Of a DNA stretch of 64,000 nt, positions 34,395 to 45,774 are shown one piece after another. Location: contig CM069432.1 in assembly GCA_035610365.1 (NCBI GenBank), positions 8,866,001-8,930,000 on the forward strand. The letters are read 5' to 3'. Under the pieces are notes generated by a model. It did no database searches, was not told the origin of the DNA, and was given only the letters and a program-made list of their open reading frames with translations. The DNA comes from Aquatica leii. Lineage: Eukaryota; Arthropoda; Insecta; Coleoptera; Lampyridae. Every line of letters begins with the position of its first letter. Position 1 is the stretch's first letter. The position numbers and the translations under genes were made by a program.

Positions 34395-34721
34395 TTATTT
34401 ATTCAATAACTTTGCGACTGCCACCGAAACTCCAAAATGATAATAATTTCCAGGTTCAACAATCTGTAGGTTTAATTTCCGGGGTATATTAAGCAATGTT
34501 CTTGAATCAGAAGGCAAATTAGTATTGAAATGAGTATTAACAGAAGATAACAAAGGATTTAAAGTAACATGAGATATATGAAAGTGAGTTGCCCACTTTG
34601 CTATAAATTGACCAAAGGTTTTTGTACCCAAAATTAAAACGCATTCAATATAACAAACATTAAAAAGATGCTTGACAATGTCGCCATTGTAAACGAGCGG
34701 AGATTTTAAAATCCAATCCAT
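34395..34721 (-). pseudogene. Fragment of a multicopy TE-associated protein
   Basis: The minus-strand frame carries LPSDSRTLLNIPRKLN followed by VEPGNYYHFGVS, a motif pair I associate with a multicopy, uncharacterised arthropod protein that behaves like a mobile element. It is short and flanked by unrelated TE pieces, so I treat it as a relic. The remaining domains of a similar protein appear at 36950-37933 on the same strand. Confidence 0.4.
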
Positions 34722-35129
34722 TTAGTTTCTTTGGGCACGGCGTTTTTACCGTTGTTCACTGATAGTATAAAATTATTCCGTGTTATTTTCTAACAATATT
34801 CGGATTCATTAGCGACCTTATATTACTAAACAAACTTACGTAGAATCTTTGAAGAAACATCATAGTAATAAATATGGGAAATTTTGGATTTTAGAGAGAA
34901 ATCTTTATAATTCAAAAATATTCTAGTCTGATAAATTCAGAGCATAAGACATCAAAGTGGATATATTCATAGTACTTCCAGTCGTTGTCGTCTAGATAGA
35001 CGCTAAACGAATGTCCATAAGACGTATTTTGTAACCCGTACATAGGACGTCCACGTAGGATAGTCCGTAGTACGTCCAATTTTGGGCCATGAACCATTGG
35101 AATTGTAATGGACACTAAACGGACGTTCG

Positions 35130-35545
35130 ATGCTATATAAGGTATGGGGAGGAATTGTGGATGATTTTATCATAAGCCCTTACTTCTTTGATGCTCATTT
35201 AAATGCCGACAGATATTTGGAGTATTTGTATAATTCTTTGTCACGGTTACTAGAAAATGTTTCAAAATACACAAAAAGAACCATGTGGTATCAGTATGAT
35301 GGTGCGCTCTGTCATTTTGCTAGAAAGGTTCGTACCAATATCGTGATCGATGGATCAGCCGAAATGGTTCTGTGCTATGGTCGGTAAGACCTCCGAATCG
35401 TACTGTCGTGTCTTTTTATATGGATTACATATTTCAAGAAGCTCCTACCACACAAGAAGCAATGAAAAACAAAATAAGAACCGCATTTCCTAATGTCACA
35501 CACGAGATGTTACCTACAATAAAATTGATAAAATTTCGAGCACTT
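35130..35545 (+). pseudogene. Tc1/mariner-superfamily transposase fragment
   Basis: 35130-35387 encodes VWGGIVDDFIISPYFFDAHLN followed by MWYQYDGALCHFARKVR, matching the central DDE region of an insect transposase in which the D of QYDGA is catalytic. A frameshift near 35372 leads to 35372-35530 with YIFQEAPTTQEAMKNKIRTAF. A small deletion removes the usual PPRSPDL block. It lies inside the split copia. Confidence 0.65.
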
Positions 35546-35779
35546 GTTAAACTAATATTTTTTAAATTTTTCTTAGTTTTTTAATGGTCTACCTCTTTAT
35601 GTTTTTTATTTGATAAAAGCAAAGTCTACTAGAATAAACCTGCTTAATTAAAATAATGCTTGTTCTAATTAAATTAGAAACAGTAGAAAGAAATTGAGGC
35701 TGCTATTTAAAAAAATTCAGTTTTAGCAATTTGAAAAATGGTTTAAGCTTTTTCAATCAAGACATTGACTTTTAGATTA

Positions 35780-36345
35780 AGCCAGAACAGACGTCTTTGA
35801 GGAAATTGATAAGTCAACAAAATATAAATGGTTGGTTTATAGAAATAGAAAGTTATTTTAAGTACAATAATCATCTAAAGGCTATAAAAGATCGTTCGAG
35901 GATCTTAAATGTTCATGAAACTGCTTTTTTTTTAATTCAAAACCGGGAAAGGTGTTGGCACAGCGGGGTTTTAAAACTAAATACACGTAGCGGGAAACAA
36001 TGAAAAACTAAATATTACAACACTTTTAACAGCAAATGCAGCAGAAAAATTGAAACCTTCTATGGTAGTGTTTAGGTTTGCCAGAAAATGCCACCAAATA
36101 GCTGACAGTTTTCCAGAAGATTGGGAATTAAAAAATCTCAAAATGGATTGATGACTCGAAAACTGTTTTATAAGTACTTGGTCAACATTTTTATACCATG
36201 GGTCAATAAGGAAAATATCCTAAAACCCATAATATTTTGTGAGATAGCCATTCGTCACACCTCTCGTTGCATTTTAGCCAATTATATCCCAACGCAACAC
36301 ACTTGCTCCAACCAATGGACGTGGCAGTTTTTCATACTTTAGAAG
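35780..36345 (+). pseudogene. Pogo/Tigger-type transposase fragment
   Basis: Reading across frames gives WFIEIESYFKYNNHLKAIKDRSRILNVHET (35830-35920, the first catalytic D replaced here), then LTANAAEKLKPSMVVFRFARK (about 36030-36080) and FYKYLVNIFIPWVNKENILKPIIF (about 36155-36235), the core of DDE_1-type pogo transposases. The DGH segment expected next has decayed to CEIAIRH. Several frame breaks are present. Confidence 0.6.
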
Positions 36346-36354
36346 CCTTCTGGT

Positions 36355-36720
36355 GAAGATATATCAAGATTGAAGAGGATGCTCCGGTATGTAAAAGAAC
36401 CCACTCACTGTGGAATCACGTTTAAGTCAGAAGTAAAGTGTACCAGTTTAGAGTGCTACAGCAACCCAGATTTCTCTGGTTGTCCGAATACATGTTAATA
36501 CGTCTGGAGTTGTAATTATTTACGCAGGAGAAGCTATTTCTTAGTTAAGTCAGAGACAGTCTTAAGTATCAACGTCAAGTACAGTAGTTGGGTTACGGGC
36601 AGATCATGAGGCTATAAAGGAAACCATTTGGTTGATTCGTCTACTTAGAAAAATCAAGAAATCTTAAAGCTCAAGTTGCAGACCTCATGACAAAGCCATC
36701 GGTGTCTGTTACAGTGTTTT
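36355..36720 (+). pseudogene. Old Ty1/copia pol fragment, RNase H part
   Basis: Continuation of the element at 33050-34190. MLRYVKEPTHCGITF at 36380-36425 matches the RT end, and TSGVVIIYAGEAIS with EAIKETIWLIRLLRKI (about 36505-36660) matches copia RNase H. VADLMTKP at about 36680 is the usual polyprotein end. Stops and frameshifts are present. Confidence 0.7.
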
Positions 36721-36841
36721 TCCTTTAAATTATGAAAAATTGACATTCCCTATTGTTTTCCTAAAATTTCAATCCATAAATTATTATGTTTATCTGAATG
36801 TTTTATAAAATTTATTATATTTTATATTAATCCACAGTGAT

Positions 36842-36935
36842 ATCCACTACTCCAAAGGTGTAATTTGCAATGTATTGTGAAACGTCAGTTTAGTTAGGTT
36901 CACAAACGACAATATGCCAAAAAGGCCAAGTTCTA
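36842..36935 (+). repeat. Penelope 3'-end relic
   Basis: GTGAAACGTCAGTTTAGTTA with the following CACAAACGACAATATGCC and a later TTCTACTACTTGGTTT parallels 12411-12485 and 21965-22040, downstream of the Penelope endonuclease. The CTGANGA core is degenerate here. Confidence 0.55.
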
Positions 36936-36949
36936 CTACTTGGTTTCCG

Positions 36950-37933
36950 TTTGTGCACATTTTTAGTGCTTTCTGCAAAAACCAACAATAATCCCCCGTT
37001 AGGATTGCAGCGGCTTTGATGGATATTAGCAAGTTGTCTACAAATTCTGCATAGTGGTTTGCTCTATGGTTACCAAGGAAGTTGCGCACGACAAGCACAA
37101 ATGGGTCCCAAGCTGCTTATTCTTATACAGTGAGCTCCAATCTGAACAATGGATCTCAAATCACCTTTCGTATTTCTGATGCAACGAAGACTCGTGCGTC
37201 CAATTTTGCGTTTTAGGTACTGAAAACCACAATTTGTTTGATCCATCGTTTCAACAAATTGTTTCATAAAACCTAATTTGATATGGAGTGAAGATAATTA
37301 AATCTTATTATGATCCACAAGAGGTACACGTTGAAAGTTTTGCGATGAGCTTTGTGTACCCAGTTTGAATTCATAACAGCAGTGCTACAGCCTTCAAATC
37401 ACCGCAAATATTTCAATTATGCTTCGAGTACTTAATCAACATCAAGATGTACACTATCTTCGCAAATTTCCTTCATTCCCACGGCATGAGCAATAGGAAT
37501 TGATAGTTTCTGATTGCTATTATTGAATAGTACAGTTTTAAGACTCAATAAAAGGTATCCACTACGTATTTGTTATCTAGTTCCTCCATGAGTCCTGCCA
37601 CATTATAAAGCAGACACTGTGTTCAACAGCATGGTATGCTGCAATTTTCATGTAACAAATACGAAAATGCGCAATTGTATCACCTCTCTGGAGAAAATTC
37701 CATTCGTTAAGTCTAGAACCCAACAGTTCAGACTTTTCTTTCGACATAGACAAATCGCGAACCAGGTCGCCAAGTTTGGTTTCGTGGATCAAATATGGCT
37801 TTTTAATGTCACCGTTGGGATCATAAGTATATTCCATAGCTTCAGAGTCACTATCATTATCTCCTCTATTAAATCTGTTAAGAGAAGAAATCAGAACACA
37901 ACTGGAGAAGGTGCACAAGTATTTCTCTTGCAC
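36950..37933 (-). pseudogene. Multicopy TE-associated protein, decayed
   Basis: Minus-strand pieces in N-to-C order: 37577-37933 contains LGDLVRDLSMSKEKSELLGSRLNEWN, 37070-37267 contains KQFVETMDQTNCGFQYL, and 36950-37098 contains NFLGNHRANHYAEFVDNLL and GDYCWFL. This order matches a recurrent uncharacterised arthropod protein family linked to mobile DNA. Several frame breaks and gaps make it a relic. The element type is not established by eye. Confidence 0.45.
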
Positions 37934-38029
37934 AAAAACTTTTGAAACAAAAAAAATTATGTGGGAACCATACGAAAAGGTAAAAGAGAAATACCACTAG
38001 AAATGCTCCTTACCAAAAAAAAAAGGAAA

Positions 38030-38330
38030 AAACAACTGCACTTTGGTTGTATTATTGTCCAAAAGAATCTGTAATTCTAATTTCACATGGGACCAAAAAA
38101 CCCGAAATTATCACTTTCTATTATGACAGAAGTGTGAGTCGATCTTGTGAATCAATGGTGCCAAAAAAAATGATCTCACACGCAACAGTAGACGCTGGCC
38201 TAAGATCCTTTTTTACGATGTGCTAAATATCTCAGCAACAAATGCATTATGCACTTATAATTAGTTTGGTTAATTGCAACAAAATTACCCAAAAGGTTCC
38301 AACTTTCATTATATATTTTGCAAGCGCCAG
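38030..38330 (+). pseudogene. PiggyBac transposase C-terminal fragment
   Basis: Across frames the strand encodes an ESVILISHGTKKPEI block and then SRRWPKILFYDVLNISATNAL, matching the conserved region after the last catalytic Asp of piggyBac transposases. No terminal repeats were found. Confidence 0.55.
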
Positions 38331-38749
38331 CAAAAATAATTTTCAAGACATTCGTCGTCCAAGTTGTGCTTTGCACTAAGCTCTTGATTGTAACTAATGG
38401 AGTATCACAGTGTTTGCGTCTCTGGCAAGCCCGAGAGTTGCTTTAAGTAGCTCGAAAAGAGTTGGATAAGATTGTGCTGAGTTGGCCAAATCGTAGGAAG
38501 TAAAAGTCGAGTTTTGCTTTCCGGTTATGTTGATAATCTTTTGGTGTGGTTTTCGTGCTGTAGAAATTTTGCCCTATAATACGTCATTTTACATACCAAA
38601 AGCCAACAAAGACATTTCCGTTTCAGACGTTAAAGAAATTACACATAAGTGTTAATGTCATGCCCAAAAGATTCCACATCTTAAGTATCTTCAGTCATCC
38701 ATGCCAATTTTGAATAAATAAATTACGGTTTCGGATGTGGTTGTAAGAA

Positions 38750-39030
38750 ATCTGCTAAGGTAAGGATGCATTTTCATTTTACAGGACGAATTGAATTTTC
38801 TGCATTATCGTATCAACTTTGGTTACCTTCACATGTTTTTTTATCTTGGAAAATTCTTATGACAAACTAATAATGCACACACGGATTATTGAGAACTGTC
38901 TCGGATGAATATTTCTATAACCTATGTTGGATAGGGACATTGAAACTAGCGTTTCGATTTCTGTGATTGCAAACAGCATTACTACAAACTGAATGGCACA
39001 CCTGGTGAAATATCTTCACTAACTTCAAGA
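38750..39030. repeat. Dispersed repeat shared with 63690-63990
   Basis: Diverged direct-orientation similarity to the last 300 bp of the window: GTAAG.ATGCAT.T.CATTTTAC, then the ATTATTGAGAA/ATTGAGAATTATT part and ATTGAAAC...CGTTTC.ATT. Element unidentified. Confidence 0.5.
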
Positions 39031-39039
39031 AGCTTAGCG

Positions 39040-39633
39040 GATTTGGTTTTTTTAATCTGTCGTATGACACTGAGCAATTTATTTGTGGTAACTGTGTAGG
39101 ATGTGTCATTAGCTAATTGCATATACGAAAACGCATACTTGTACCGTTTTTAACCATTCCAGTGACCGTTGCAAAAGGGACAAGAGAGACTGGCCGATCT
39201 AAGTATATTGTCGAGAAAGATTAAGGTAACAAACTTGTTAAGAGGAAACCTAGATGAAATAATCAATGTGTTTGTCAAGGAGAAAGCTCGCAGAACGGGA
39301 TTTTAAACATTGCTACGTAGATATGAGAGTTCAGATTATAGGTTGTCAGACTATGGATTATAAGATTCATTGCTAACCATAAATAACACAAAGAACGCAG
39401 AAGCACAGTTTTCATTTGTCAACCTTCTTTTGCTTATAAATTTTGAAGAGGGGGCCTACTATGCATTTGCGCTGGCGTCCCCAAAAAGGTTAGTTACGGC
39501 AGTGCCAGGTCATCTTACTGAACAAAGGATAATAATTTTAATTACACTTTCAATGTAGGTATTAGTGTATTTGGGTAAATTTGTATAAAACATCGCAACA
39601 CACAAATTCGGCACAATCTAATACACAATATGT
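39040..39633. other. Intergenic downstream of OBP6, no gene seen
   Basis: No supportable gene. The open frame at 39370-39558 has no motif. Confidence 0.45.
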
Positions 39634-40103
39634 TTATATCATAGTAGCATTAGCTACCGCAAATGCAAAACACACAAAAAAATCGTAAGCTCCTTGACAT
39701 ACATCCATTTCATTATTGGTCAAATCATTGCAATAAGATATAATTTCAGGAGTTACTCCTGCAATTTTGCTTACCACTAGAGCTTGGTCTACCATACCAG
39801 TAGCTGTATTAAAAAAATTCAAATTTATAGCAAGACATTTAATAAAACACTTTAAACAAGCATCGTCGACTAGATCTGTGTTTGCAATCGCTCGTAAAGC
39901 AATATGCGGTTTTACACGCGTTTGACATATACATTCGCTAAAAAACGGGTTTACCAATGCAAGCCACGAATCCGTGATATTAGATGGCAAAACCTCAAAT
40001 AAAAAAATTGAAATTATATTAATTTATAAATAGTTACCGAGTTTACCCAAGTTGAAGATACGAAGCTTGCCGACAAGAGCGTAACAAACACGATTGTCCT
40101 CAT
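39634..40103 (-). CDS. Odorant-binding protein 6 (eight-Cys subgroup II)
   Basis: 138 aa. Exon 1 is 40047-40103, the intron 39994-40046 is 53 bp, and exon 2 is 39634-39993 beginning VLPSNITDSW. The signal peptide begins MRTIVFVTLL and ends in SSTW at the splice site. Cysteine motifs are SECICQ, ACLKCFIKC, YC, VC and VC with x34/x10/x8 spacing. The subgroup is marked by NPFFSEC, NTDLVDDAC and NTATGMVD. A good TATA box lies 45 bp upstream of the ATG. The gene is intact and forms a close pair with OBP7 (1.9 kb away, same strand). The hydrophobic tail AFAVANATMI probably packs into the ligand cavity, which is inference from OBP structures. Confidence 0.9.
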
Positions 40104-40140
40104 AATAATAAAATTATGTATAAACACACGTCGTGAATCG

Positions 40141-40148
40141 TATTTATA
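40141..40148 (-). promoter_or_regulatory. TATA box of OBP6
   Basis: TATAAATA on the minus strand, about 45 bp upstream of the start codon, similar to the spacing at OBP5 and OBP8. Confidence 0.55.
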
Positions 40149-40149
40149 C

Positions 40150-40990
40150 AAAAATTCAACAAACAGCCATTATCTATATTTTTTACAAATACATCATGTT
40201 ATTATTTGTTGCTTGTTTGTTTAAATTATTTGCAAAAATTGTCAACATAACATCAACATTATTATTGGCAGTGTATGTATGTTACACGTAGTAACCATAG
40301 CCAACGTTAACAATGTTAAAATTAAAACAAAAATCAGTATTAAACTCACTCCGAAAAAAATAATTGTCATCCGCCCTAAAACCAAAAGCTCCAAACCATC
40401 ATCCAAACTGTAAATTTGTGTAGGTTAAATAGAAAACATTGCCAGTCTGTGATGTTACAACAACATAAAGATAAACTTTTACAGTAAAACGTTTAGTATC
40501 TATAGTTCATGAAGTATATACATTGAAGCTATAAATTTCATGCCAAAATAACATAGTGTTTTGTACCAAAAATGTAATAATATTAAGCGAGTGATAAAAT
40601 GGAGCAGCGAGACAACCTAATCTAATATTTTATTTACCGTGATGGACAAACAGCGTGTGGTCACAAGTAATTCTCATACTATAGAAACCCTGTACTTTTA
40701 TGTGAAGTAATGTATCTTGGGTCTATGATATAGATAAGTACGTGCTTTTATGTATTAAATTCGCGGTATATTGCTTCCATGATAATGGACCCTACATTTT
40801 ATAACATTTGTTTTATCTATTGTATGTTTATTATATATGTGTAATTTTGGTCCACGTTTGTTTGTACCGACACTTCAATATTAGCTGAGTTGCTTCCGTA
40901 ACTAGGACACCAGTACCCACGGGCAAACCGCCAGTTAACTAAGTTCGGTTTGCTTCAATAAGTACAATTACAATGGTTTACTTGTGCGTT
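40150..40990. other. Intergenic between OBP6 and OBP7, no gene seen
   Basis: AT-rich; nothing supportable. Confidence 0.45.
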
Positions 40991-40994
40991 AATA

Positions 40995-41700
40995 ATTACT
41001 GTATGATTTTCTGTACGTGATTCTGAAAGATTTATAAAACATACATACGTTCTGTTACGATTTACGAAGTTGTGATTGATGCTCTTCAATTCAATGTAAA
41101 AACAATTAAATGCAAATTACAAAGATTTTCTATTATTGCATCTTTCAATTAAGTCAAGTGATGACCACGCTCTAAATAGCAATGTGCAAGGCAAGTGATT
41201 AGTAGTTTTAGATCTTGTTTTTTGGATTTCAATATTCACTCTCTTAATAGTATAAACAATATTGTTGCGTCCAAATTGTAAATACAAAAGCTTTCAAATT
41301 AAGTTAAATTTTTTAAAGTATGATAGAATTCCTACGACCCTGTATATAAATCTGCATACATGTTCCATATTTTATATTTTTAATAATTAATAAACTATGT
41401 GGGCGAGTCTAGCATATTATTTGAATTATTACGTATTTAGAAATAAGTTACATTTTAAATTTTTATATTAGCTACAATGATTTGACCAAGTATATTATTT
41501 CATTATCACAAATATCGGTGTCATATTAATGTTCAACTTATTCAAGCATTGATTTGCTGTGCTCTATTCTTATTCAACCACCAGTTAGTTACATCAATTT
41601 TAATGTTAAATTTCAATTTAAAAGTCCTATAAATTTTCTATTGAGTACATTTGCTTTGTAGTACAGTGTGTTGCTGACGGTTTTGATCCAAGTTAACGTG
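40995..41700. repeat. Dispersed intergenic repeat (41-kb copy)
   Basis: Contains TACGAAGTTGTGATTGAT...CAATGTAA near 41070 (compare 10965-11000), TTATATTTTTAATAATTAATAAACTATGTG near 41370 (compare 15480-15510), a TTCTTATTCAACCACCAGTTA block near 41565 (compare 58138-58155), and GCTGACGGTTTT at about 41674 (compare 15235). Diverged but colinear. Confidence 0.5.
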
Positions 41701-41959
41701 TTTTATTAGTCTATTCATAGAGGCTGTCCTAATGGACGATTAACGCGTACGCTATTTACTATGAAAATTAAACGTTTATTATATGGTCTTTGTATAATTT
41801 ATATAAGTATAAGAAACCAACGAAACAATAATTTTTCTTTTTTTCTTAATGATATGTTGTATCGATAATATATACAAAAAACAAAAAAACGTTACATTTA
41901 GATTTTTATAAAACAATACAATACAGAAATTCGGCATAACCTGTTATAGCATGTAATGT

Positions 41960-42425
41960 TTATAGCCCAAGTGCGTTAGCTACCGCAAACGCAAGACACA
42001 CCACACCTTCATATGTTCTCTGGCATGAATCCGTTTGATTCTTCGACAAATCGTTACAATAAGATGCTATTGCAGGAGTTACTCCAACAATTTTGCTTGC
42101 CAACATGTTTTCGTCTACTGCGCCTGTAGCTAAATTTATAATATTCAACTTTATACCAAGACACTTTAGAAAACATTTTAAACAAGCATCATCGACTAGA
42201 TCTGTGTGAGTAAACGCTCGTAAAGCAACGTCTGGTTTTACACCCGTTTGACATATACATTCGCTAAAAAACGGATTTACCAGTGCAAGCCACGCGTCGG
42301 TGATGTTAGACGGTATAACCTATAAAAAGTTCAAATGATATTAATTTATGAATAGTTACTAAGTTTACCCAAGCTGAAGTCACAAAACTTGCTGTTAAAA
42401 GCGTAACAAACACAATTGTCTTCAT
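41960..42425 (-). CDS. Odorant-binding protein 7 (eight-Cys subgroup II)
   Basis: 138 aa. Exon 1 is 42369-42425 (MKTIVFVTLL...), the intron 42320-42368 is 49 bp, and exon 2 is 41960-42319 beginning VIPSNITDAW. The first 57 codons of exon 2 contain no ATG, GTG or TTG, so simple ORF callers see only the C-terminal half, although the frame is open throughout. Cysteines are SECICQ, ACLKCFLKC, YC, SC and VC with full spacing. Very close to OBP6 (NPFFSECICQT, THTDLVDDACLKCF). A TATA box lies 36 bp upstream of the ATG. Intact and probably functional. Confidence 0.9.
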
Positions 42426-42453
42426 GTTTATAAAATTAAGTAAAAACACATCA

Positions 42454-42461
42454 TACTTATA
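42454..42461 (-). promoter_or_regulatory. TATA box of OBP7
   Basis: TATAAGTA on the minus strand, 36 bp upstream of the ATG. Confidence 0.5.
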
Positions 42462-42479
42462 CAAAAATTAAACAAACAT

Positions 42480-43015
42480 CGCTTATCTATATTTTTTACA
42501 AAAACATATTATTTTTCTTCGTTTTATTATTTTCAAAAATTTTTAACATAAAATAACATAAATTATCACAACGTAACAAAGCAAAAGTCGGTATTAAACC
42601 CAAACCCATCAAAGACAGACAAGAATAATCAAGCATGCAGAAGATAAAAAAAGAGCAAGAAAAGAGAAAAACAACAAATAGGAGAAGGTAAATGCAAGAA
42701 AAATCTATGGGGTCGCCCAATAGTTGTAAGCAATAAAATTAGCTCCTTTTACGAAAGCAAACGCATTTTATTACAAAAAAAAAATGTGTTTATAACTTCG
42801 TTCATCAATCATAATGTTTCATGCTATTGATTTGACAAAACTGCTTCTGATCTTTTAGAATCGATATTCGCGTCATATATTATCAATATATTATTAAAAA
42901 TTTTGGAGAAAAAGAAATCACCGGTTATGTTTTGGTCTATTGTAACTATACAAAACCCTGAATATCGATTTTTTAAAAATTAATAAATAAATTTTAAAAT
43001 TGTGTGTGTTATCTA
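42480..43015. other. Intergenic, no gene seen
   Basis: AT-rich. The 74-codon minus frame at 42496-42720 is Phe/Cys-rich noise with no motif I recognise. Confidence 0.45.
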
Positions 43016-43019
43016 ACGC

Positions 43020-43250
43020 CCCAGATGCTTGTGTGGTTGGGTAACCCTGGCCCAAGAGTAACGGTCCAATTCTATTTTCCTATGCCGAACGAAAACTTTA
43101 TGTAACTGGACGAGCTATATAATAAGCAGCTACTACAAATTTTCAATTTGCTACCGTGCCGCGTCATCTCACCATTTCGTTATCAATCACTTGTTGAAAT
43201 TATCTATCTAATCATCTCATTCATTTTCACCGTTTAAAAAACTTGTCTAC
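43020..43250 (+). repeat. Gypsy-like leader fragment, diverged copy of 29880-30080
   Basis: GTGTGGTTGGGTAACCCTGG and AACTTTATGTAACTGGACGA followed by GCAGCTAC recapitulate 29883-29970 in the same orientation. Only one unit of the 70-bp repeat is present. Confidence 0.6.
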
Positions 43251-43293
43251 AATAATTGGAAGCATGGATCTATAGAAGAATGATTAGTATCAT

Positions 43294-43407
43294 CCGAGGG
43301 GTTGATCACTGATTAAAATTTGGTACACCATATTTACTAATATTTACTAAATATTTAATAATATTTACAATATTTACCAAACATTTACTAGGTGATCAAC
43401 CCCTCGG
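43294..43407. mobile_element. MITE-C with perfect ends and target-site duplication
   Basis: A 114-bp hairpin-forming element with the perfect 16-bp inverted repeat CCGAGGGGTTGATCAC at its ends, flanked on both sides by TATCAT (43288-43293 and 43408-43413). The interior is AT-rich with ATTTACTAATATTTACTAAA-type repeats. No coding capacity. Confidence 0.8.
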
Positions 43408-43434
43408 TATCATTGCGTTACGTACATAAATTTA

Positions 43435-43775
43435 AATAATGCATTACCCTGTATATTAGTTTAATTAAAAATTACTTTTATATTTCTCGACGCCATCTAT
43501 CGGGTTCGTTGGTCACTTGGTATTGAGTAGGCGACATCCGGTGACAGACCGGCATTTTGACTTTAACATCGTGCATGTTAGTATCTATGTCTGCGTGAGT
43601 GAAAAATTCGTTTTCTAAACTCATCCACGTGTTGGGAAACGATGGAAAATAGAAGTTTTCTTAATTAACTCAGTTTATTCACGCAGAGTAAGTGGGTTTT
43701 GTTTCTTTCTTTAATTAAAGGTAATTTTTATGTCTTTTTGGTTAGCGCCATATGCTACCTCCTAACTAGGGGCAT
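43435..43775 (-). repeat. Gypsy-like LTR, inverted copy
   Basis: The minus strand begins with a GGAGGTAGCATATGG purine tract and LTR start (about 43755-43770), continues through ACGCAGACATAGATACTAAC (near 43590), and ends with GATGGCGTCGAGAAATATAA (43480-43500). It matches the family at 29264-29450 and 32583-32840 in the opposite orientation. Confidence 0.65.
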
Positions 43776-45150
43776 TCTGGTTATAATTTAAAGCCCACCA
43801 GGGAGAGTTGTGATTTCGTTGCGATCGTGGGGTATTCGTATCGTCACCGGCCATTCTTACCACCATCCGGCCCATGAATTCTAGTCGATACCGAAAGACG
43901 AGAGATAACCCTCGACGAATATTGTGTTGGAACGATTCTAAATATTTATAAGGCCTACTGTTGGGATTAATTAAATCACAGAAAAGGGGTATAACAGCAT
44001 CCGACTTTCGGGTTGTGTTATGTGTGTACTTTAAAATTTAAGTAATGATTTTGTAGATCTTGATTTCGTGAGGCATTGGTTTGACACGATTTGCAATTCA
44101 AATTATTTACAGGATTACGTGTCGGGGAAAGTACTTTCTTCACACAAGGGGAAGTTCCTGTGTTTGGTAAGTGATTTTATATGTATCTTATTTCGTTTTC
44201 AACAAGGTCGCTCACGAAACTGTTGTACATATTAATTTCGTGGTTACGAACGTTATTGAAGTACCATTTATATAGTAATTTTTTTCTTCTCTCATTTCGG
44301 GTTACGCATGCTGTGTACCACTAATACTTATTATGATATTGTAATATTAAGGCCGTACTTATTATCATTATTTCGTATATCTCGCATGCTGTATACAAAT
44401 GATATTTACTACCATCTACTCTTCGCTATTCATGTAAACCAAATTTATCTATGTATTGTGTGTTGCCGATACTACTGATTTTCTGTAATGAGAATTCTTA
44501 TATCCTGTGATAATCATCAACGATTCTAGATTAAAGTTGTTATTGTGGTTACTTGTTCTTTTATGACAACATACCTTTCTCTTTAGATCGTCGTTATCTA
44601 ATCACAAACGCTGGCTACTCGAACAGCCGAGTAGAAGGGATTACGAACCTTCGAATTGTTACAAGTGAGACCCGTCTGTCTGGAGCGGGACAGAAGTTAC
44701 TGTGGGATAAGCTCTGGCGCCCGGAAACACCTTTTTTTATATCTCTTAGGAACCTACCCCTCTCACCGACTATTGCGAGTTGGACGTGCAGGTTCGTAAA
44801 TACCTAAAGCTTGTAACAATTGTTCTTATTAAATTAAAATTCTTTATTTATCAAAACGGCGTCGAGATTTGATTCGTATTTACCGTAACAGTCCTGTCCA
44901 AATTTTTTTCTACCGGTTGCATTAAATTACCCATTTCAGCTATTAATTATCCTCCGTTTGAAGCCCGGATTTATTAGTAACATATTAGGTAAACGCACAA
45001 GTCATTAGTAACTTATTTTTAGATATCACAATATATCAGAGGTTATTTTCTTAATCTAATTACATTAATTTGTTTGGTAAAGGTTCTTTCTCCTCCTCTG
45101 TATATGCACTAATTAATTTGGATTTCTTCGTTTAGGAGGGGCATGTAAAA
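43776..45150. other. Probable LTR-element leader debris, no gene
   Basis: GC-richer islands (CTCGAACAGCCGAGTAGAAGG near 44620, TGGCGCCCGGAAACACC near 44715) resemble retrotransposon leader sequence, the latter like a TGGCGCC primer site. The 84-codon frame at 44553-44807 covers these and shows no protein motif. Confidence 0.35.
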
Positions 45151-45159
45151 CCACTTTAA

Positions 45160-45215
45160 TTTATTTTTGTGGCAACCTTTCGTGCTAAAAGCGAGCACTT
45201 CATCAGGCCAACTGT
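45160..45215 (-). ncRNA. Second hammerhead-like / Penelope-type 3' motif (candidate)
   Basis: The minus strand reads CTGATGA (45206-45200), one base, GTGCT, a 7-nt loop, AGCAC, then GAAA (45181-45178). This is the same architecture as at 12387-12417, including the single extra base before helix II. No adjacent endonuclease frame is visible, so it may be a Penelope tail relic. Confidence 0.35.
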
Positions 45216-45234
45216 AATTTATTAATCCCGTAAG

Positions 45235-45770
45235 TCAACAACATAGTAACAACGGAATGAATCAACAGATAATTTTTAACACATAAAACTTACAGAATAA
45301 AATCAAGTGGATCAATCTACCGACCAATAACATAGGCAACTTTACAAGGTTGTGTTTATATAATAATAAATAAAACATTAAACTTAAAATGGTCAATAAT
45401 TAAAATTTTTTAAATAACGTAGAACATAAACGTTCAACAAACAATTGACAAATATTGTGTATTCAAAAATTTATGAATGTCAAGGGAAAGATAAGAATAA
45501 AAAGATAACACAGAACTGAACAACGATAAATCCAACCTATATAGTCATCTCACAATTTTGGATATTAAATTATTATAAACGCTGCTTAAATTGTTAGTAT
45601 CATTGTTAAAATTAATATTATTATATATATACATAATTTGTTTCAAAAAAAGTTCTAGGTGACCTGTAACGTAAACCAAACAGTATATTTGCATTTATCG
45701 TTATTATTTATTTCACTGAGCTACCTAAGCACAAGACATCGTAAGTAATTCTAAGTTGGAGCCGTTACCG
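45235..45770. other. Intergenic, no gene seen
   Basis: AT-rich; nothing supportable. Confidence 0.4.
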
Positions 45771-45774
45771 CACG

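Noticed and set aside
41960..42148. OBP7 as a truncated pseudogene
   Set aside because: The reading frame is open back to a good splice acceptor at 42320-42321 and joins a signal-peptide exon, so the gene is intact.
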